Shown here: positions 1 through 8,359 of the stretch, in pieces
Layout: every line of letters starts with the position of its first letter
How positions within the stretch are numbered: position 1 is the stretch's first letter
Source: Litoribrevibacter euphylliae
GTDB lineage: Bacteria > Pseudomonadota > Gammaproteobacteria > Pseudomonadales > Litoribrevibacteraceae
Length of the DNA stretch: 64,000 nucleotides
Direction of reading: 5' to 3'
NCBI RefSeq assembly: GCF_042646085.1
Contig: NZ_JBHRSZ010000004.1
Coordinates: 806,001-870,000, forward strand
Notes under the pieces: generated by a model
Told to the model about the DNA's origin: nothing
Seen by the model: only the letters and a program-made list of their open reading frames with translations
Databases searched by the model: none
Position numbers and translations under genes: made by a program

Positions 1-1
1 T

Positions 2-832
2 CGCACATTCTGTCGTGTTGCTATGTGGTCTGGTTATGATCACGTTATAAAAGGGCGATATCAAGTTGCTCAAACGGATACACCAAAAAGTCTGTTAGAT
101 AAAATGAGAGCGGGTGATGTAATCACTTTTTCGATTACTTTGATTGAAGGTCATACTTTCAAACAAATGCGTCAGCGAATCCTTGAAAATTCCAATATTG
201 TTCCTATCTTGGGTGGCCTTTCAGATTCAGAGGTGATGGCTCGAGTTTCGGGAAATAAAGATTTACACCCTGAAGGTCAATTTTACCCTGACACTTATCG
301 CTTTAGTTATGGTGTCAGTGATTTGGAAGTGCTTGGGCGAGCACATAGCAAGTTAAAGTCCGTCTTGGAGAGTGAGTGGCAGCAAAAGGCTGAAGGTCTT
401 CCGTATAAAAGTGCTTATGAGGCGCTTATTATGGCTTCAATCGTGGAGAAAGAAACGGCGGTGGGGAGTGAAAGGCCTCAAATCGCTAAAGTGTTTGTTG
501 AGCGTCTAAAGTTAGGGATGAGATTGCAAACGGACCCAACGGTAATCTACGGAATGGGCGATCGATATCAGGGAAATATTACTCGTCGAGATTTGAAAAC
601 AAAAACACCTTACAATACTTATCGCATTGACGGGTTGCCCCCAACGCCCATTGCAATGGTCGGGCGCGAAGCTATTAGAGCGGCTTTAAATCCTGAGGGT
701 GAGAGGGCGTTATTTTTTGTTGCTAAAGGCGATGGGACTCACTACTTTTCAAAAACTCTGCAAGAGCATAATCGTGCGGTTAGAAAATACCAAATGAGGC
801 GCTCCAGTAATTACCGTTCAACACCTAACTGA
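2..832 (+). CDS. mltG: Endolytic murein transglycosylase MltG, 5' end outside window
   Basis: MltG (YceG-like) is an inner-membrane lytic transglycosylase that cuts nascent glycan strands and so helps end peptidoglycan polymerisation. The frame is open to the left edge, so the gene starts upstream and the first ATG at 23 is internal. The N-terminal membrane anchor and part of the LysM-like region are missing. Family signatures are present: the catalytic-Glu block MASIVEKET at nt 431-457, then LQTDPTVIYG, then the TPYNTY...GLPPTPI block near the C-terminus. The order mltG-tmk-holB-pilZ-tatD is the one known from Pseudomonas and relatives, and tmk follows after 13 bp. Confidence 0.95.
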   Translation, partial: RTFCRVAMWSGYDHVIKGRYQVAQTDTPKSLLDKMRAGDVITFSITLIEGHTFKQMRQRILENSNIVPILGGLSDSEVMARVSGNKDLHPEGQFYPDTYRFSYGVSDLEVLGRAHSKLKSVLESEWQQKAEGLPYKSAYEALIMASIVEKETAVGSERPQIAKVFVERLKLGMRLQTDPTVIYGMGDRYQGNITRRDLKTKTPYNTYRIDGLPPTPIAMVGREAIRAALNPEGERALFFVAKGDGTHYFSKTLQEHNRAVRKYQMRRSSNYRSTPN

Positions 833-845
833 TAGGATCTAAGAA

Positions 846-1484
846 GTGCCAAAAGCGTTGTTTATCACCTTTGAAGGCGGAGAAGGCGTCGGTAAAACTA
901 CCAATATTGAATATTTTAAAGCCTTGATGGAAGAGCGAAAGCTTGAGTTTATAGCTACTCGTGAACCGGGTGGTACGCCCTTAGCGGAAGAGATTCGATC
1001 GTTGTTGTTAGCGCCAAGAGATGAGTCTGTTTGCTCAAATGCAGAGTTATTGTTGATGTTTGCGGCAAGGGCACAACATTTAGCTTCTGTCATTGAGCCT
1101 TCACTGAGCCAAGGTGTGAATGTGTTGTGTGACCGTTTTACGGATGCTACTTATGCGTATCAAGGTTATGGTCGAGAGTTGGGGACGGAAGCCATTTCAA
1201 TTCTAGAAAACTTGGTTCACGGAGAGCGTCAGCCTGATTTGACGGTAGTGCTTGATGCGCCTGTCGAGGTGGGGATGGCTAGAGCTCGAGATAGAGGTGC
1301 GCTTGATCGCTTTGAACAGGAAGATTTGGCTTTCTTTAATCGAGTACGGGAAGGTTATCTTAAGCGCGCCGCTGAGAATCCTGGTCGTTATGAGATCATT
1401 GATGCAAGTCTGTCGTTGGGTGATGTTAAAGCGCAAATATATGATGTATTTCAGCGTCGAGTTGTTGGATCGCTAGGGAGTTGA
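846..1484 (+). CDS. tmk: Thymidylate kinase
   Basis: Phosphorylates dTMP to dTDP with ATP in the cytoplasm, an essential step of dTTP synthesis. The 212 residues match the usual family length. The P-loop GGEGVGKTT lies at residues 11-19, the DRF motif follows in CDRFTDATYAYQG near residue 97, and an Arg-rich LID segment (RARDRGALDRF) sits near residue 145. The start is a GTG at 846 with an AGGA ribosome site about 8 bp upstream. It is in an operon with mltG (upstream) and holB (7 bp downstream). Confidence 0.97.
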   Translation: MPKALFITFEGGEGVGKTTNIEYFKALMEERKLEFIATREPGGTPLAEEIRSLLLAPRDESVCSNAELLLMFAARAQHLASVIEPSLSQGVNVLCDRFTDATYAYQGYGRELGTEAISILENLVHGERQPDLTVVLDAPVEVGMARARDRGALDRFEQEDLAFFNRVREGYLKRAAENPGRYEIIDASLSLGDVKAQIYDVFQRRVVGSLGS

Positions 1485-1491
1485 TGCGCTT

Positions 1492-2511
1492 GTGGACGAC
1501 GTAACACACTCTTTGCTTTACCCGTTAGATTGGCATAAAACAGCCTGGTCTGCATTGTTGGAGGCCTTGAAAAAAGATCACTTAGCTCATGGTCTGCTGA
1601 TTTATGGTCATCATGGCGTTGGTAAGATGCATTTTGCTAAGGCGTTGGGGTATTTGTTGTTGTGTGATCAGCCTCAGGTGGATTCTGTTTTAGGCAGTTT
1701 ACCTTGTGGCCAGTGTAATAATTGCATGCTGAATAAAGCGGGAACTCATCCTGATTTCCTGGTTGTTGAGCCGGAAGAGCAAGGTAAAGCGATCAAGGTT
1801 GATCAGGTTCGGGAGTTAAATCACTTTGTGTCTCAGACCTCGCAGATGTCAGGCAAGAAAGTAGTGATAATTGAGCCTGCTGATGCAATGAATATTAATA
1901 GTTCTAATGCATTATTGAAAACGCTGGAAGAACCGTCGGGTGATACACACTTAATTTTGGTGGTTGACTCACTTAGTTCTTTAATGGCGACCATTCGCAG
2001 TCGTTGCCAATACTATGAAATTCTGCCACCAACTAAAGAGCAAGCCTCTGTGTTTTTAAGAGATTTATATCCTGAGCGGAATGACATTGATGTATTAGTA
2101 AAAATCTCTGAACAAGGGCCTTTCTATGCTAAAGAGCTAGTTGAACAAGGCAAGCTTGAATGGCGTTCAAGTCTTAGTCAGGGGTTGATGGATGTTTGTT
2201 CTGGAAAATCAACCGTTGAAATTGCCGAGAGCTGGAAGAGTATTGATTTACTGGAAGCTCTGCACTGGTTGGATATTTGGATCAGGGACATGATCGTCAT
2301 GGTAATGACTCAGGACAAGAGTCGAGTTAAGAACGCTGATTTGTCTGATTTGATGACTATGGTTGAGTCCAGGCAAGTTGATCCGAGATTTTTACATCGT
2401 TATCGGGAAGTGTTATCGGAAATAGAAGAGGCTACGATTAAGAGTCATCCTAATAAGCAGCTTGTGTATGATCGTTTGCTCATTGATTGGAAGAAAATGT
2501 TAGGTGCCTGA
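1492..2511 (+). CDS. holB: DNA polymerase III delta' subunit
   Basis: Delta' is the fixed wrench subunit of the clamp loader that places the beta clamp on DNA at replication forks. The 339-residue product has an AAA+ P-loop-like segment (GHHGVGKMHFAKALG, around residue 39), a four-cysteine zinc module (CGQCNNCMLNKAG), the SSNALLKTLEEPS segment and the SRC motif (TIRSRCQ). The GTG start at 1492 has a GGGAG site about 10 bp upstream. The gene follows tmk by 7 bp and precedes pilZ, the standard gammaproteobacterial order. Confidence 0.95.
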   Translation: MDDVTHSLLYPLDWHKTAWSALLEALKKDHLAHGLLIYGHHGVGKMHFAKALGYLLLCDQPQVDSVLGSLPCGQCNNCMLNKAGTHPDFLVVEPEEQGKAIKVDQVRELNHFVSQTSQMSGKKVVIIEPADAMNINSSNALLKTLEEPSGDTHLILVVDSLSSLMATIRSRCQYYEILPPTKEQASVFLRDLYPERNDIDVLVKISEQGPFYAKELVEQGKLEWRSSLSQGLMDVCSGKSTVEIAESWKSIDLLEALHWLDIWIRDMIVMVMTQDKSRVKNADLSDLMTMVESRQVDPRFLHRYREVLSEIEEATIKSHPNKQLVYDRLLIDWKKMLGA

Positions 2512-2618
2512 TATATAATTCAGCATTATTGGGAATAAACATTGACGTAAGCTATTTCTTCAATCATATTTTGTAAGTCCGTGTTATAAAAAGAAAACTT
2601 TGAGGAGTTTAAACTGCT

Positions 2619-2939
2619 ATGTTGCAGCTCACTATTAAAGATAAAAGTGTCCTGTACGCTGCTTATATGCCATTTGTTGAAAAAGGCGGTTTGTTTATCC
2701 CAACACCTAAAAAATATAAATTGGGTGATGAAGTTTTCATTTTGCTTAGTCTTATGGATGAGCCGGAGAGAATACCTATTTCAGGTAAAGTAGTTTGGAT
2801 TACTCCTCAAGGTTCCCAAGGTAATAGGGCGGCAGGTATTGGTATTCAATTTACAATGAAAGATGAAGCAGCAAAAAATATGATTGAAAAGGTGTTGGCT
2901 GGTTCATTGGATTCTGACCGACCGAATCACACTATGTGA
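2619..2939 (+). CDS. pilZ: Type IV pilus assembly protein PilZ
   Basis: The 106-aa product closely resembles Pseudomonas PilZ, the non-canonical PilZ-domain protein needed for type IV pilus assembly. Matching segments are LTIKDKSVLYAAYMPF at the N-terminus, GKVVWITPQGSQGNRAAGIG in the middle and the end SDRPNHTM. The Arg-rich c-di-GMP motif of canonical PilZ domains is absent, as in true PilZ. A GAGGAG ribosome site lies about 11 bp before the ATG, and an in-frame stop just upstream fixes the start. A rho-independent terminator follows. Confidence 0.95.
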   Translation: MLQLTIKDKSVLYAAYMPFVEKGGLFIPTPKKYKLGDEVFILLSLMDEPERIPISGKVVWITPQGSQGNRAAGIGIQFTMKDEAAKNMIEKVLAGSLDSDRPNHTM

Positions 2940-2962
2940 TATAATTCCTCAAAATTTTTCCT

Positions 2963-2993
2963 AAAAGCCTGACTGTATAAGTTAGGCTTTTTT
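2963..2993 (+). terminator. Rho-independent terminator after pilZ
   Basis: A 10-bp stem (2964-2973 with 2981-2990, one G-U pair) with a 7-nt loop runs into a T tract. It probably ends the mltG-tmk-holB-pilZ transcript, leaving tatD with its own or read-through transcription. Confidence 0.8.
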
Positions 2994-3023
2994 GTATTCT
3001 AAATATCTCCTAAAAGGTTATGC

Positions 3024-3803
3024 ATGTATTTAGTGGACTCTCATTGTCATTTGGATCGTTTAAAGCTTGATAATCACCAAGGAAGTTTAGACTCAGCACT
3101 TGCTGCAGCACGTGATCGTGGTGTTGGCCGATTCTTGTGTGTGGGTATTGATTTGGACAATGCGGATAAGGTTGTTGAGCTCGCTGATCGTTACGAGGAA
3201 GTTTATGCGTCGGTTGGTGTACATCCTTTGGCTCTTGAGCATCCTGCCCCAAAACATGATGAGCTGCTTAGACTTGCAGATCATCCCAAAGTCATTGCGA
3301 TTGGTGAAATGGGGTTGGACTTCTTTTATGACAAAGAGCATCACCAAGAGCAAGAGAAGCGCTTTATTACTCAGCTTGAAGTGGCTAAAGAATGTCAGAA
3401 GCCAGTGATTATCCATACTCGCGATGCCAGAGAGCGAACCTTAAAGATTCTGGAACAGCATTGCGACACCTCTGTTGGGGGGATTTTGCATTGCTTTACC
3501 GAGAGCTTGGAAATGGCTGAAGCTGGAATCGACTTAAACCTTTATGTATCTATCTCAGGTATTGTGACTTTTAGAAATGCTTCTGAGTTAAGAGATGTGG
3601 TTCGTGCGTTGCCATTAGAGCGTTTGCTTGTTGAAACTGACGCGCCTTATTTGGCTCCGGTACCTCATAGAGGTAAGTCTAATGAGCCTGCTTATGTTCG
3701 AGATGTTGCAGAGTTTGTGGCGGAATTAAAGGGCATTAGTTACGAAGAACTTCGAGATGTCACGACTCGTAATTTCAATCAACTCATGAAATTACCAAAC
3801 TGA
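3024..3803 (+). CDS. tatD: TatD-family metal-dependent hydrolase (YcfH-like)
   Basis: TatD/YcfH proteins are TIM-barrel metallo-nucleases of the amidohydrolase superfamily. The 259-residue product carries the N-terminal metal motif DSHCHLD, the glutamate block IGEMGLDFFYD, the histidine segment PVIIHTRDARE, HCFTES, and the C-terminal ETDAPYLAPVPHRGK. Placement downstream of holB-pilZ matches other gammaproteobacteria and favours the YcfH branch over the original tatD. The ATG at 3024 is preceded by AAAAGG; another ATG at 3020 is out of frame. Confidence 0.93.
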   Translation: MYLVDSHCHLDRLKLDNHQGSLDSALAAARDRGVGRFLCVGIDLDNADKVVELADRYEEVYASVGVHPLALEHPAPKHDELLRLADHPKVIAIGEMGLDFFYDKEHHQEQEKRFITQLEVAKECQKPVIIHTRDARERTLKILEQHCDTSVGGILHCFTESLEMAEAGIDLNLYVSISGIVTFRNASELRDVVRALPLERLLVETDAPYLAPVPHRGKSNEPAYVRDVAEFVAELKGISYEELRDVTTRNFNQLMKLPN

Positions 3804-3845
3804 TCTTTATCTTTGGTAAGTTTGATTCATTATTGGTTTGATATC

Positions 3846-3866
3846 GGAGGCGAGTTGCTCGCCTCC
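3846..3866. terminator. GC-rich hairpin between convergent tatD and ybiB
   Basis: A perfect 9-bp stem (3846-3854 with 3858-3866) with a 3-nt loop lies between two convergent genes. No clear T tract follows on either strand, so it is terminator-like rather than a textbook terminator. Confidence 0.5.
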
Positions 3867-3875
3867 TATTGGTAT

Positions 3876-4889
3876 TTAAAGCAGTGTTTTGTTTCTTCCT
3901 ACCCAAAGCTCTTTGGCTTTCTGTAGGGCTTCATTTTGCGATAGGCTTTCATTGTGCATTAGTCGAAGAGCGAAAGCCGTAGTTCCTACAACAGCCATTT
4001 CGGCGTATTCATCAACAAGTTGCCCTTTCCAGAGTTTTGGTAGGAGGTCGATATCTAGTTCATCTGGTCGAACATGGCGTTGTTCAAACAGTGCTGGCCA
4101 CTGTTCTTCTACCAATTGGCCATCAATCGAAGAGCGAACTTCTACTTTAGCATCCGGGTTTCTTTCTATCTCTCCACCTTCTCCTTTAATAACTGCTAGT
4201 CTTTGGTAGCCAAGGAGTTGCCCAGCTTCCTGGTGTACAGGGTTATAACCAGGATGGAAGATTCCTTGGGCGACATTAGGTGCATTCAGAGGGTTTATTA
4301 ATCGAGCAAGACTGTGTACAGGGGATCTCAACCCGAGGGTGTTTCTTAGCTCGATAATTCTATGGAGCTCCGGGCAAAAGCTCGCTAAAGGTAAGTAGCA
4401 GAAGTTCTGAGTGTTCAATGCTGTCGTTGCTTCGTCAAAATTTTCTACTACCGGTAGGTTAAGGTATTTCAATACTGATTCGGTGTAGATTCTTCCGATA
4501 GTGTGTCCTGAAGCACCATGCATAAATACTTTGTAGTTGTTGTCTGCAAGAAGTAGGGTGCTCAGAATAAACCAAGGCAGGTGGCGTCTTTTGCCAGCAT
4601 AGGAAGACCAGTCTAGATCTGGAGTAATACCGGGTGTGATATTGAGATGTTCTTTGACTGCTTTTACAAAGCCTGCAAGCTCTTCCGCACTTTCCTCTTT
4701 AACGCGTAATAGCATAAGGAACGCGCCGAGCTGCACCTCTTCTACTTCACCGCTCATGATCATCTTCATGGCAAGATAGGCTTCTTCTTCAGTAAAAGAA
4801 CGGCTTCCTCGGCGTCCTTTACCTAATATTCGTACGTATTGGGCAAAGGGGTGTTCATCTCGCTCAATGGGAAAAGGCTTCTTGCTCAT
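3876..4889 (-). CDS. ybiB: YbiB/TrpD2-type glycosyltransferase-family protein
   Basis: The 337-aa protein has the anthranilate phosphoribosyltransferase fold: a helical N-terminal region (EEEAYLAMKMIMSGEVEEVQ) and the HGASGHTIGR segment corresponding to the TrpD glycine-rich loop. It belongs to the YbiB/TrpD2 subfamily, which in E. coli binds nucleic acid rather than working in tryptophan synthesis. It is the last gene of the tusDCBE operon, 27 bp after tusE, as in Pseudomonas. The family call is firm; the cellular role is not known. Confidence 0.85.
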   Translation of the reverse strand: MSKKPFPIERDEHPFAQYVRILGKGRRGSRSFTEEEAYLAMKMIMSGEVEEVQLGAFLMLLRVKEESAEELAGFVKAVKEHLNITPGITPDLDWSSYAGKRRHLPWFILSTLLLADNNYKVFMHGASGHTIGRIYTESVLKYLNLPVVENFDEATTALNTQNFCYLPLASFCPELHRIIELRNTLGLRSPVHSLARLINPLNAPNVAQGIFHPGYNPVHQEAGQLLGYQRLAVIKGEGGEIERNPDAKVEVRSSIDGQLVEEQWPALFEQRHVRPDELDIDLLPKLWKGQLVDEYAEMAVVGTTAFALRLMHNESLSQNEALQKAKELWVGRNKTLL

Positions 4890-4916
4890 TGTTGTTCCAT
4901 CTTCAAAATTTATGTA

Positions 4917-5246
4917 TTAAAAGCAGTTTGCAGGTCTCGGTAGACCGGCAATTTTTGCTCCCTGTTTGGCTGGGCTTTCAGGGAATAAAGTCATGAGGTA
5001 GATACTATTGGCTTTTTCATCACCTAAGCTGGCTTTGATTGCTTTTGCTAAAGGTCTGGCAGAAGGTGAGACTTCGTAGCTTTTATAAAATTGTCTGAGC
5101 ACTTCGATGACTTCCCAATGCTTATCGGTTAATTGAATGTTTTCAGACTCGGCTAGTGCCTGTGCGACCTCTTTATTCCAATCATTGAGATTGATTAAAT
5201 AACCTTCTTTATCCGTTTCAATGGATTGATTGTTTACTGTAAGCAT
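4917..5246 (-). CDS. tusE: Sulfur relay protein TusE (DsrC family)
   Basis: TusE accepts persulfide sulfur from TusBCD and passes it to MnmA for 2-thiolation of wobble uridine in tRNA. The 109 aa end in GLPRPANCF, with the penultimate cysteine that carries sulfur. The second cysteine of dissimilatory DsrC is absent, so the protein is a TusE rather than a sulfite-reductase partner. It starts 3 bp after tusB in a tight minus-strand operon. Confidence 0.92.
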   Translation of the reverse strand: MLTVNNQSIETDKEGYLINLNDWNKEVAQALAESENIQLTDKHWEVIEVLRQFYKSYEVSPSARPLAKAIKASLGDEKANSIYLMTLFPESPAKQGAKIAGLPRPANCF

Positions 5247-5249
5247 GAG

Positions 5250-5534
5250 TTATCGCCAGCTAATGGTCTTGTTGTACTTCACGGTCAGTTCTACAAAGTC
5301 ATCATAAGAAATGATAGGTAGAGGGCATAAGTGTTCAATGCCGCGGGCTTTTAGATCACTCTCAAGTGCAAAACATGTTTTGTTGTTGAGTGGCAAACTT
5401 TGCTGTGCGAAATTGGTAATAGCCAGTACGCCATCTTCGAGCAAAATCAGGCCGTCTTGTTCCTGAAAGTTGTTAAGACAATCACGAAGTGCTGAGCTAT
5501 TGTTCGGTGAAGTAAAAACTAAGTGTAGGTTCAT
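5250..5534 (-). CDS. tusB: Sulfurtransferase complex subunit TusB (DsrH family)
   Basis: This is the small subunit of the TusBCD hexamer, which accepts sulfur from TusA in the tRNA 2-thiouridine pathway. The 94-aa product begins with a beta-strand (MNLHLVFTSPN) and contains LILLEDGVLAI, typical of the DsrH family. The call rests mainly on size and on position between tusC and tusE, with gaps of 6 and 3 bp. Confidence 0.88.
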   Translation of the reverse strand: MNLHLVFTSPNNSSALRDCLNNFQEQDGLILLEDGVLAITNFAQQSLPLNNKTCFALESDLKARGIEHLCPLPIISYDDFVELTVKYNKTISWR

Positions 5535-5540
5535 GGTCAG

Positions 5541-5900
5541 TTAAAACGTTAGTACCGTATCTGCTTTGTTGAGGAGTTCTTGTATTGAATGTAACTCCAT
5601 CTCAACCAGATTATTTATTAGGTCGTCTTTGTTAATGTTTCGTTCACTAAGAGAAGAGAGGTCATAAAATACTTGATCAACCTCATACATCTCAAATGCA
5701 GAGATCAGTGCTGAAATTCGTTTTTGATGAATGAGGGAGGGATTTTGATCTTTAAGCAGCTGAAATACCCCATCACCTTGAAAAACTACAGAAATATCTT
5801 GTTCATAAGCGGCTGCCGTTAAAATGAAGTCGACGGCATCTCTGGCACTGGATGATCCATATGGTGCGGATCGTATGATTATGACAATGTTCTTCTTCAT
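5541..5900 (-). CDS. tusC: Sulfurtransferase complex subunit TusC (DsrF family)
   Basis: Middle subunit of TusBCD. The 119-aa DsrE/F-fold protein has an N-terminal strand followed by a small-residue turn (IIRSAPYGSSSARDAVDF) and a C-terminal helix ending ADTVLTF, both typical of TusC. It lies 8 bp after tusD and 6 bp before tusB. No catalytic cysteine is expected in TusC. Confidence 0.9.
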   Translation of the reverse strand: MKKNIVIIIRSAPYGSSSARDAVDFILTAAAYEQDISVVFQGDGVFQLLKDQNPSLIHQKRISALISAFEMYEVDQVFYDLSSLSERNINKDDLINNLVEMELHSIQELLNKADTVLTF

Positions 5901-5908
5901 AGAGAGCC

Positions 5909-6310
5909 TTAAAATGAAATTACGCGATCTGATTGAATGATTGCGTCGACCAACTGGCCAAGCCCTGAAAGTTCATAGCCTTTTTTGAGTGTGGCAGAGT
6001 TTTTTTCATAACGATCTGCTTCTGTGGTATCTAGAATACCTCGTTTAATGCCTGCTGAAATACAAATCACAAGATCTATATTGTGTTCTTCAGCTAGAGC
6101 CTTCCATGCTTGAGGTAGATCGGTTTCGTCCTGTGGGGCAACCCCTGTTTCTATTCCTACGTGAGTCGCATCAGAGTAAAAAAAGACTCTGTAAAGCTTG
6201 TGTTGTTTTGCGAGCAGACTTTGAGCGAAATTTAAGGCGGTAATATGAGATTGAGAAGACCAGGGGGCAGATGTGATTAGTAAACTGAACGTCTTACTTT
6301 GGTTGCTCAT
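5909..6310 (-). CDS. tusD: Sulfurtransferase complex subunit TusD (DsrE family)
   Basis: TusD is the catalytic DsrE-fold subunit of TusBCD. In the 133-aa product the cysteine in DLVICISAGIKRGI corresponds to the sulfur-carrying Cys of E. coli TusD. The N-terminal LLITSAPWSSQSHITAL and the C-terminal GLGQLVDAIIQSDRVISF are typical. It is the first gene of the tusDCBE-ybiB operon, and a terminator separates it from yccA upstream. Confidence 0.93.
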   Translation of the reverse strand: MSNQSKTFSLLITSAPWSSQSHITALNFAQSLLAKQHKLYRVFFYSDATHVGIETGVAPQDETDLPQAWKALAEEHNIDLVICISAGIKRGILDTTEADRYEKNSATLKKGYELSGLGQLVDAIIQSDRVISF

Positions 6311-6348
6311 GTTTGTCTCAAGCGTGAAGTAGGAATAGGTAAAACCAA

Positions 6349-6382
6349 AAAGGCCCCAATATTTTACAATATTGAGGCCTTT
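6349..6382 (-). terminator. Rho-independent terminator after yccA
   Basis: On the minus strand a 15-bp stem (one G-U pair, 4-nt loop) is followed by a run of U, two G and four U. It sits 22 bp past the yccA stop and insulates tusD from yccA. Confidence 0.85.
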
Positions 6383-6403
6383 GAATCAGCATATAACTGT
6401 TAA

Positions 6404-7069
6404 TTAGTCGTCGCTTGCGAAACCTAATAGCTGAAGCAAACTAAGGAACAGATTATAGATTGAAACATAGAGGGTTACGGTTGCTGAAATGTAATTTGTT
6501 TCACCGCCATTAACGATCTCTCCTGTTTGCCAAAGAATGATGGCACTAGAAATCAATACAAAACCAACGGATAAAGCTAGCTGAAGCGTTGGAAGTTCGA
6601 ATAACCAAGCTGCTAAAACCCCAACCATTAATACAATTACGCCGGCAACGATGAAGTTGGATAGAAAGCTGAAATCTTTCTTGGTGGTTACTGCATAAGC
6701 AGATAAGCCAAGGAAGGCTACTGCAGTCATCATAAAGGCAGAACTAACCAATTGGCTGCCATTAGGGATAGATAGGTAATAGTTAAGGATTGGCCCTAAC
6801 ATGTAACCCATGTAGCCAGTGAATACGAAGGTTAAGGCGAGGCCGGCGCTTGAGTTTTTAGTTTTTTCAATGCCAAACAATAACGCAAAAAATACCACAA
6901 TATGAAGAAGGAAAGGGACGCGTGGAAGTGCAAGTTGCATAGAAGCAAACGCAGTGATTGCACTGAAGGCAAGCGTCATCGCAAGTAATGTGTATGTATT
7001 CCGTAATACCTTATTCTTCACTTCCGTAGAAGGATAAGATTGGCTGTACGCCTGAAACTCGTTATTCAT
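6404..7069 (-). CDS. yccA: Bax inhibitor-1 family membrane protein YccA
   Basis: YccA is a seven-helix inner-membrane protein of the BI-1/TMBIM family. In E. coli it modulates the FtsH protease. The 221-residue product is almost entirely hydrophobic helices, with YMGYMLGPILNYYL and the C-terminal IYNLFLSLLQLLGFASDD typical of the family. I chose the second ATG (7069) because GGAG lies 8 bp before it but only 2 bp before the first ATG. The neighbourhood beside tusDCBE is conserved in pseudomonads. Confidence 0.93.
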   Translation of the reverse strand: MNNEFQAYSQSYPSTEVKNKVLRNTYTLLAMTLAFSAITAFASMQLALPRVPFLLHIVVFFALLFGIEKTKNSSAGLALTFVFTGYMGYMLGPILNYYLSIPNGSQLVSSAFMMTAVAFLGLSAYAVTTKKDFSFLSNFIVAGVIVLMVGVLAAWLFELPTLQLALSVGFVLISSAIILWQTGEIVNGGETNYISATVTLYVSIYNLFLSLLQLLGFASDD

Positions 7070-7325
7070 TAACATATCTCCGTGGTTTAATGGTTGGAAC
7101 TCATAATAACAATGATTACTGGGATTTTGACACTATACTATGTTAAGTGTTTCCTAAATCAAGCAAAATTCATTGGTCAATATCGCAAATAAGGGTAATA
7201 TCGGACAATGTTTTGAGATATTGGCAGTGCTATTGTTGTTTACTGTCTGGCACGATATTAATCAATGGAAGATTTCATAGGCCTTTTACTTAAATTAGGC
7301 CGATATCGAATTGGGGGAGAGGAAT

Positions 7326-7994
7326 ATGATTGACGTTTTGGTAGTGGATGACCACGACTTAGTTCGTGCGGGCATCACTCGTATGTTGGAAGATGTGTCC
7401 GGAATTAAAGTTGTTGGTGAGGCCGCTTCTGGTGAAGATGCTATTCAGAAGTGTCGTGAACTTCACCCTAATGTCGTATTAATGGATATTAAAATGCCAG
7501 GCATCGGTGGTCTTGAGGCTACAAGAAAGCTATATCGTATTGATCCTGATATTAGGGTTATCGCGGTAACTGTTTGTGGTGACGATCCTTTCCCTTCACG
7601 GTTGTTACAGGCTGGGGCTGCAGGCTATGTTACTAAAGGTGCTGATCTTGATGAAATGATTCAGGCCATTAGGGTGGTGAAAGCAGGGCAACGCTATATT
7701 AGCCCCGAAATTGCACAAAAGTTAGCGCTTAAGCCGTTTAGTGCTGAGCCGGACGAGTCTCCGTTCGATATGTTGTCGGAGCGCGAAATTCAAATTGCGA
7801 TGATGATTGTGAATTGTTACAAGGTTCAGGAAATCTCTGACAAATTATGTCTTAGTCCTAAGACAGTAAACAGTTACCGTTATCGAATTTTTGATAAATT
7901 GCAGATTAGCAGTGATGTTGAATTGACCCTGCTGGCTGTTCGTCATGGAATGATCGATGCTGAACAATCCAATAAGTTAGGTGTGACGGCATAA
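7326..7994 (+). CDS. gacA: GacA/UvrY two-component response regulator
   Basis: GacA/UvrY receives phosphate from GacS/BarA and activates small RNAs that titrate CsrA/RsmA. The 222-aa product has a receiver domain with acidic pocket D8-D9 and phospho-acceptor D54 (VVLMDIKMPGIGG), then a LuxR-type HTH (LSEREIQIAMM...LSPKTVNSYRYRIFDKL). The ATG at 7326 is chosen because GGGGAGAGG lies just before it; a TTG at 7311 would put that site inside the gene. In E. coli and Pseudomonas this gene is normally next to uvrC, but here it is about 20 kb away. Confidence 0.95.
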   Translation: MIDVLVVDDHDLVRAGITRMLEDVSGIKVVGEAASGEDAIQKCRELHPNVVLMDIKMPGIGGLEATRKLYRIDPDIRVIAVTVCGDDPFPSRLLQAGAAGYVTKGADLDEMIQAIRVVKAGQRYISPEIAQKLALKPFSAEPDESPFDMLSEREIQIAMMIVNCYKVQEISDKLCLSPKTVNSYRYRIFDKLQISSDVELTLLAVRHGMIDAEQSNKLGVTA

Positions 7995-8020
7995 CTAATA
8001 GCTTTCTGTCCGAAAGCAAG

Positions 8021-8047
8021 AAAAGCCAGTTTTTACTGGCTTTTTTT
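8021..8047 (+). terminator. Terminator after gacA (bidirectional)
   Basis: A stem of about 10 bp (8021-8030 with 8035-8044) has a TTTT loop and a T tract on the plus strand. On the minus strand the stem is also followed by U residues, so it probably serves the convergent cspD gene too. Confidence 0.85.
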
Positions 8048-8068
8048 ATGACCCTAGGAATTAGACAG

Positions 8069-8347
8069 TTAGTCGATTGTTTCTGTCTGTTTTTCAGAGG
8101 TAGTGCGCTCTGAGGTCGCCCCAACCTGTTCGGAGCTACCGCCCTCGATTCCTCTGATGTTCGTAGCGTGAAGCCCTTTATCGCCGGGAGTAGTGTCGAA
8201 TTCTACTTCCTGTCCAGCCTTTAGAGTTTTATATCCATCCATTTGGATAGATGAATAATGTGCAAACAAATCTTCATCGTGAGAGTCTGAAACAATAAAG
8301 CCGTAGCCTTTGGCATTATTGAACCACTTGACCTTTCCTGTCGCCAT
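8069..8347 (-). CDS. cspD: CspD-like cold-shock-domain protein with acidic/polar tail
   Basis: The first ~67 residues form one cold-shock domain with RNP1 (KGYGFI) and an RNP2 variant (DLFAHYS). The DLFAHYSSIQMDGYKTLKAG segment is characteristic of CspD, the stationary-phase single-stranded nucleic-acid binder that inhibits replication in E. coli. The remaining ~25 residues are a Ser/Glu/Thr-rich tail. The location beside divergent clpS-clpA is the usual cspD context. The ribosome site lies in a perfect 12-bp palindrome (8348-8359) that touches the ATG. Confidence 0.92.
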   Translation of the reverse strand: MATGKVKWFNNAKGYGFIVSDSHDEDLFAHYSSIQMDGYKTLKAGQEVEFDTTPGDKGLHATNIRGIEGGSSEQVGATSERTTSEKQTETID

Positions 8348-8359
8348 AGGAGTACTCCT
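8348..8359 (-). promoter_or_regulatory. Palindromic ribosome binding site of cspD
   Basis: The twelve bases immediately before the cspD ATG read AGGAGTACTCCT, a perfect palindrome. The Shine-Dalgarno core AGGAG is therefore followed by its own complement before the start codon. The symmetry is seen directly; any effect on translation is inference. Confidence 0.5.
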
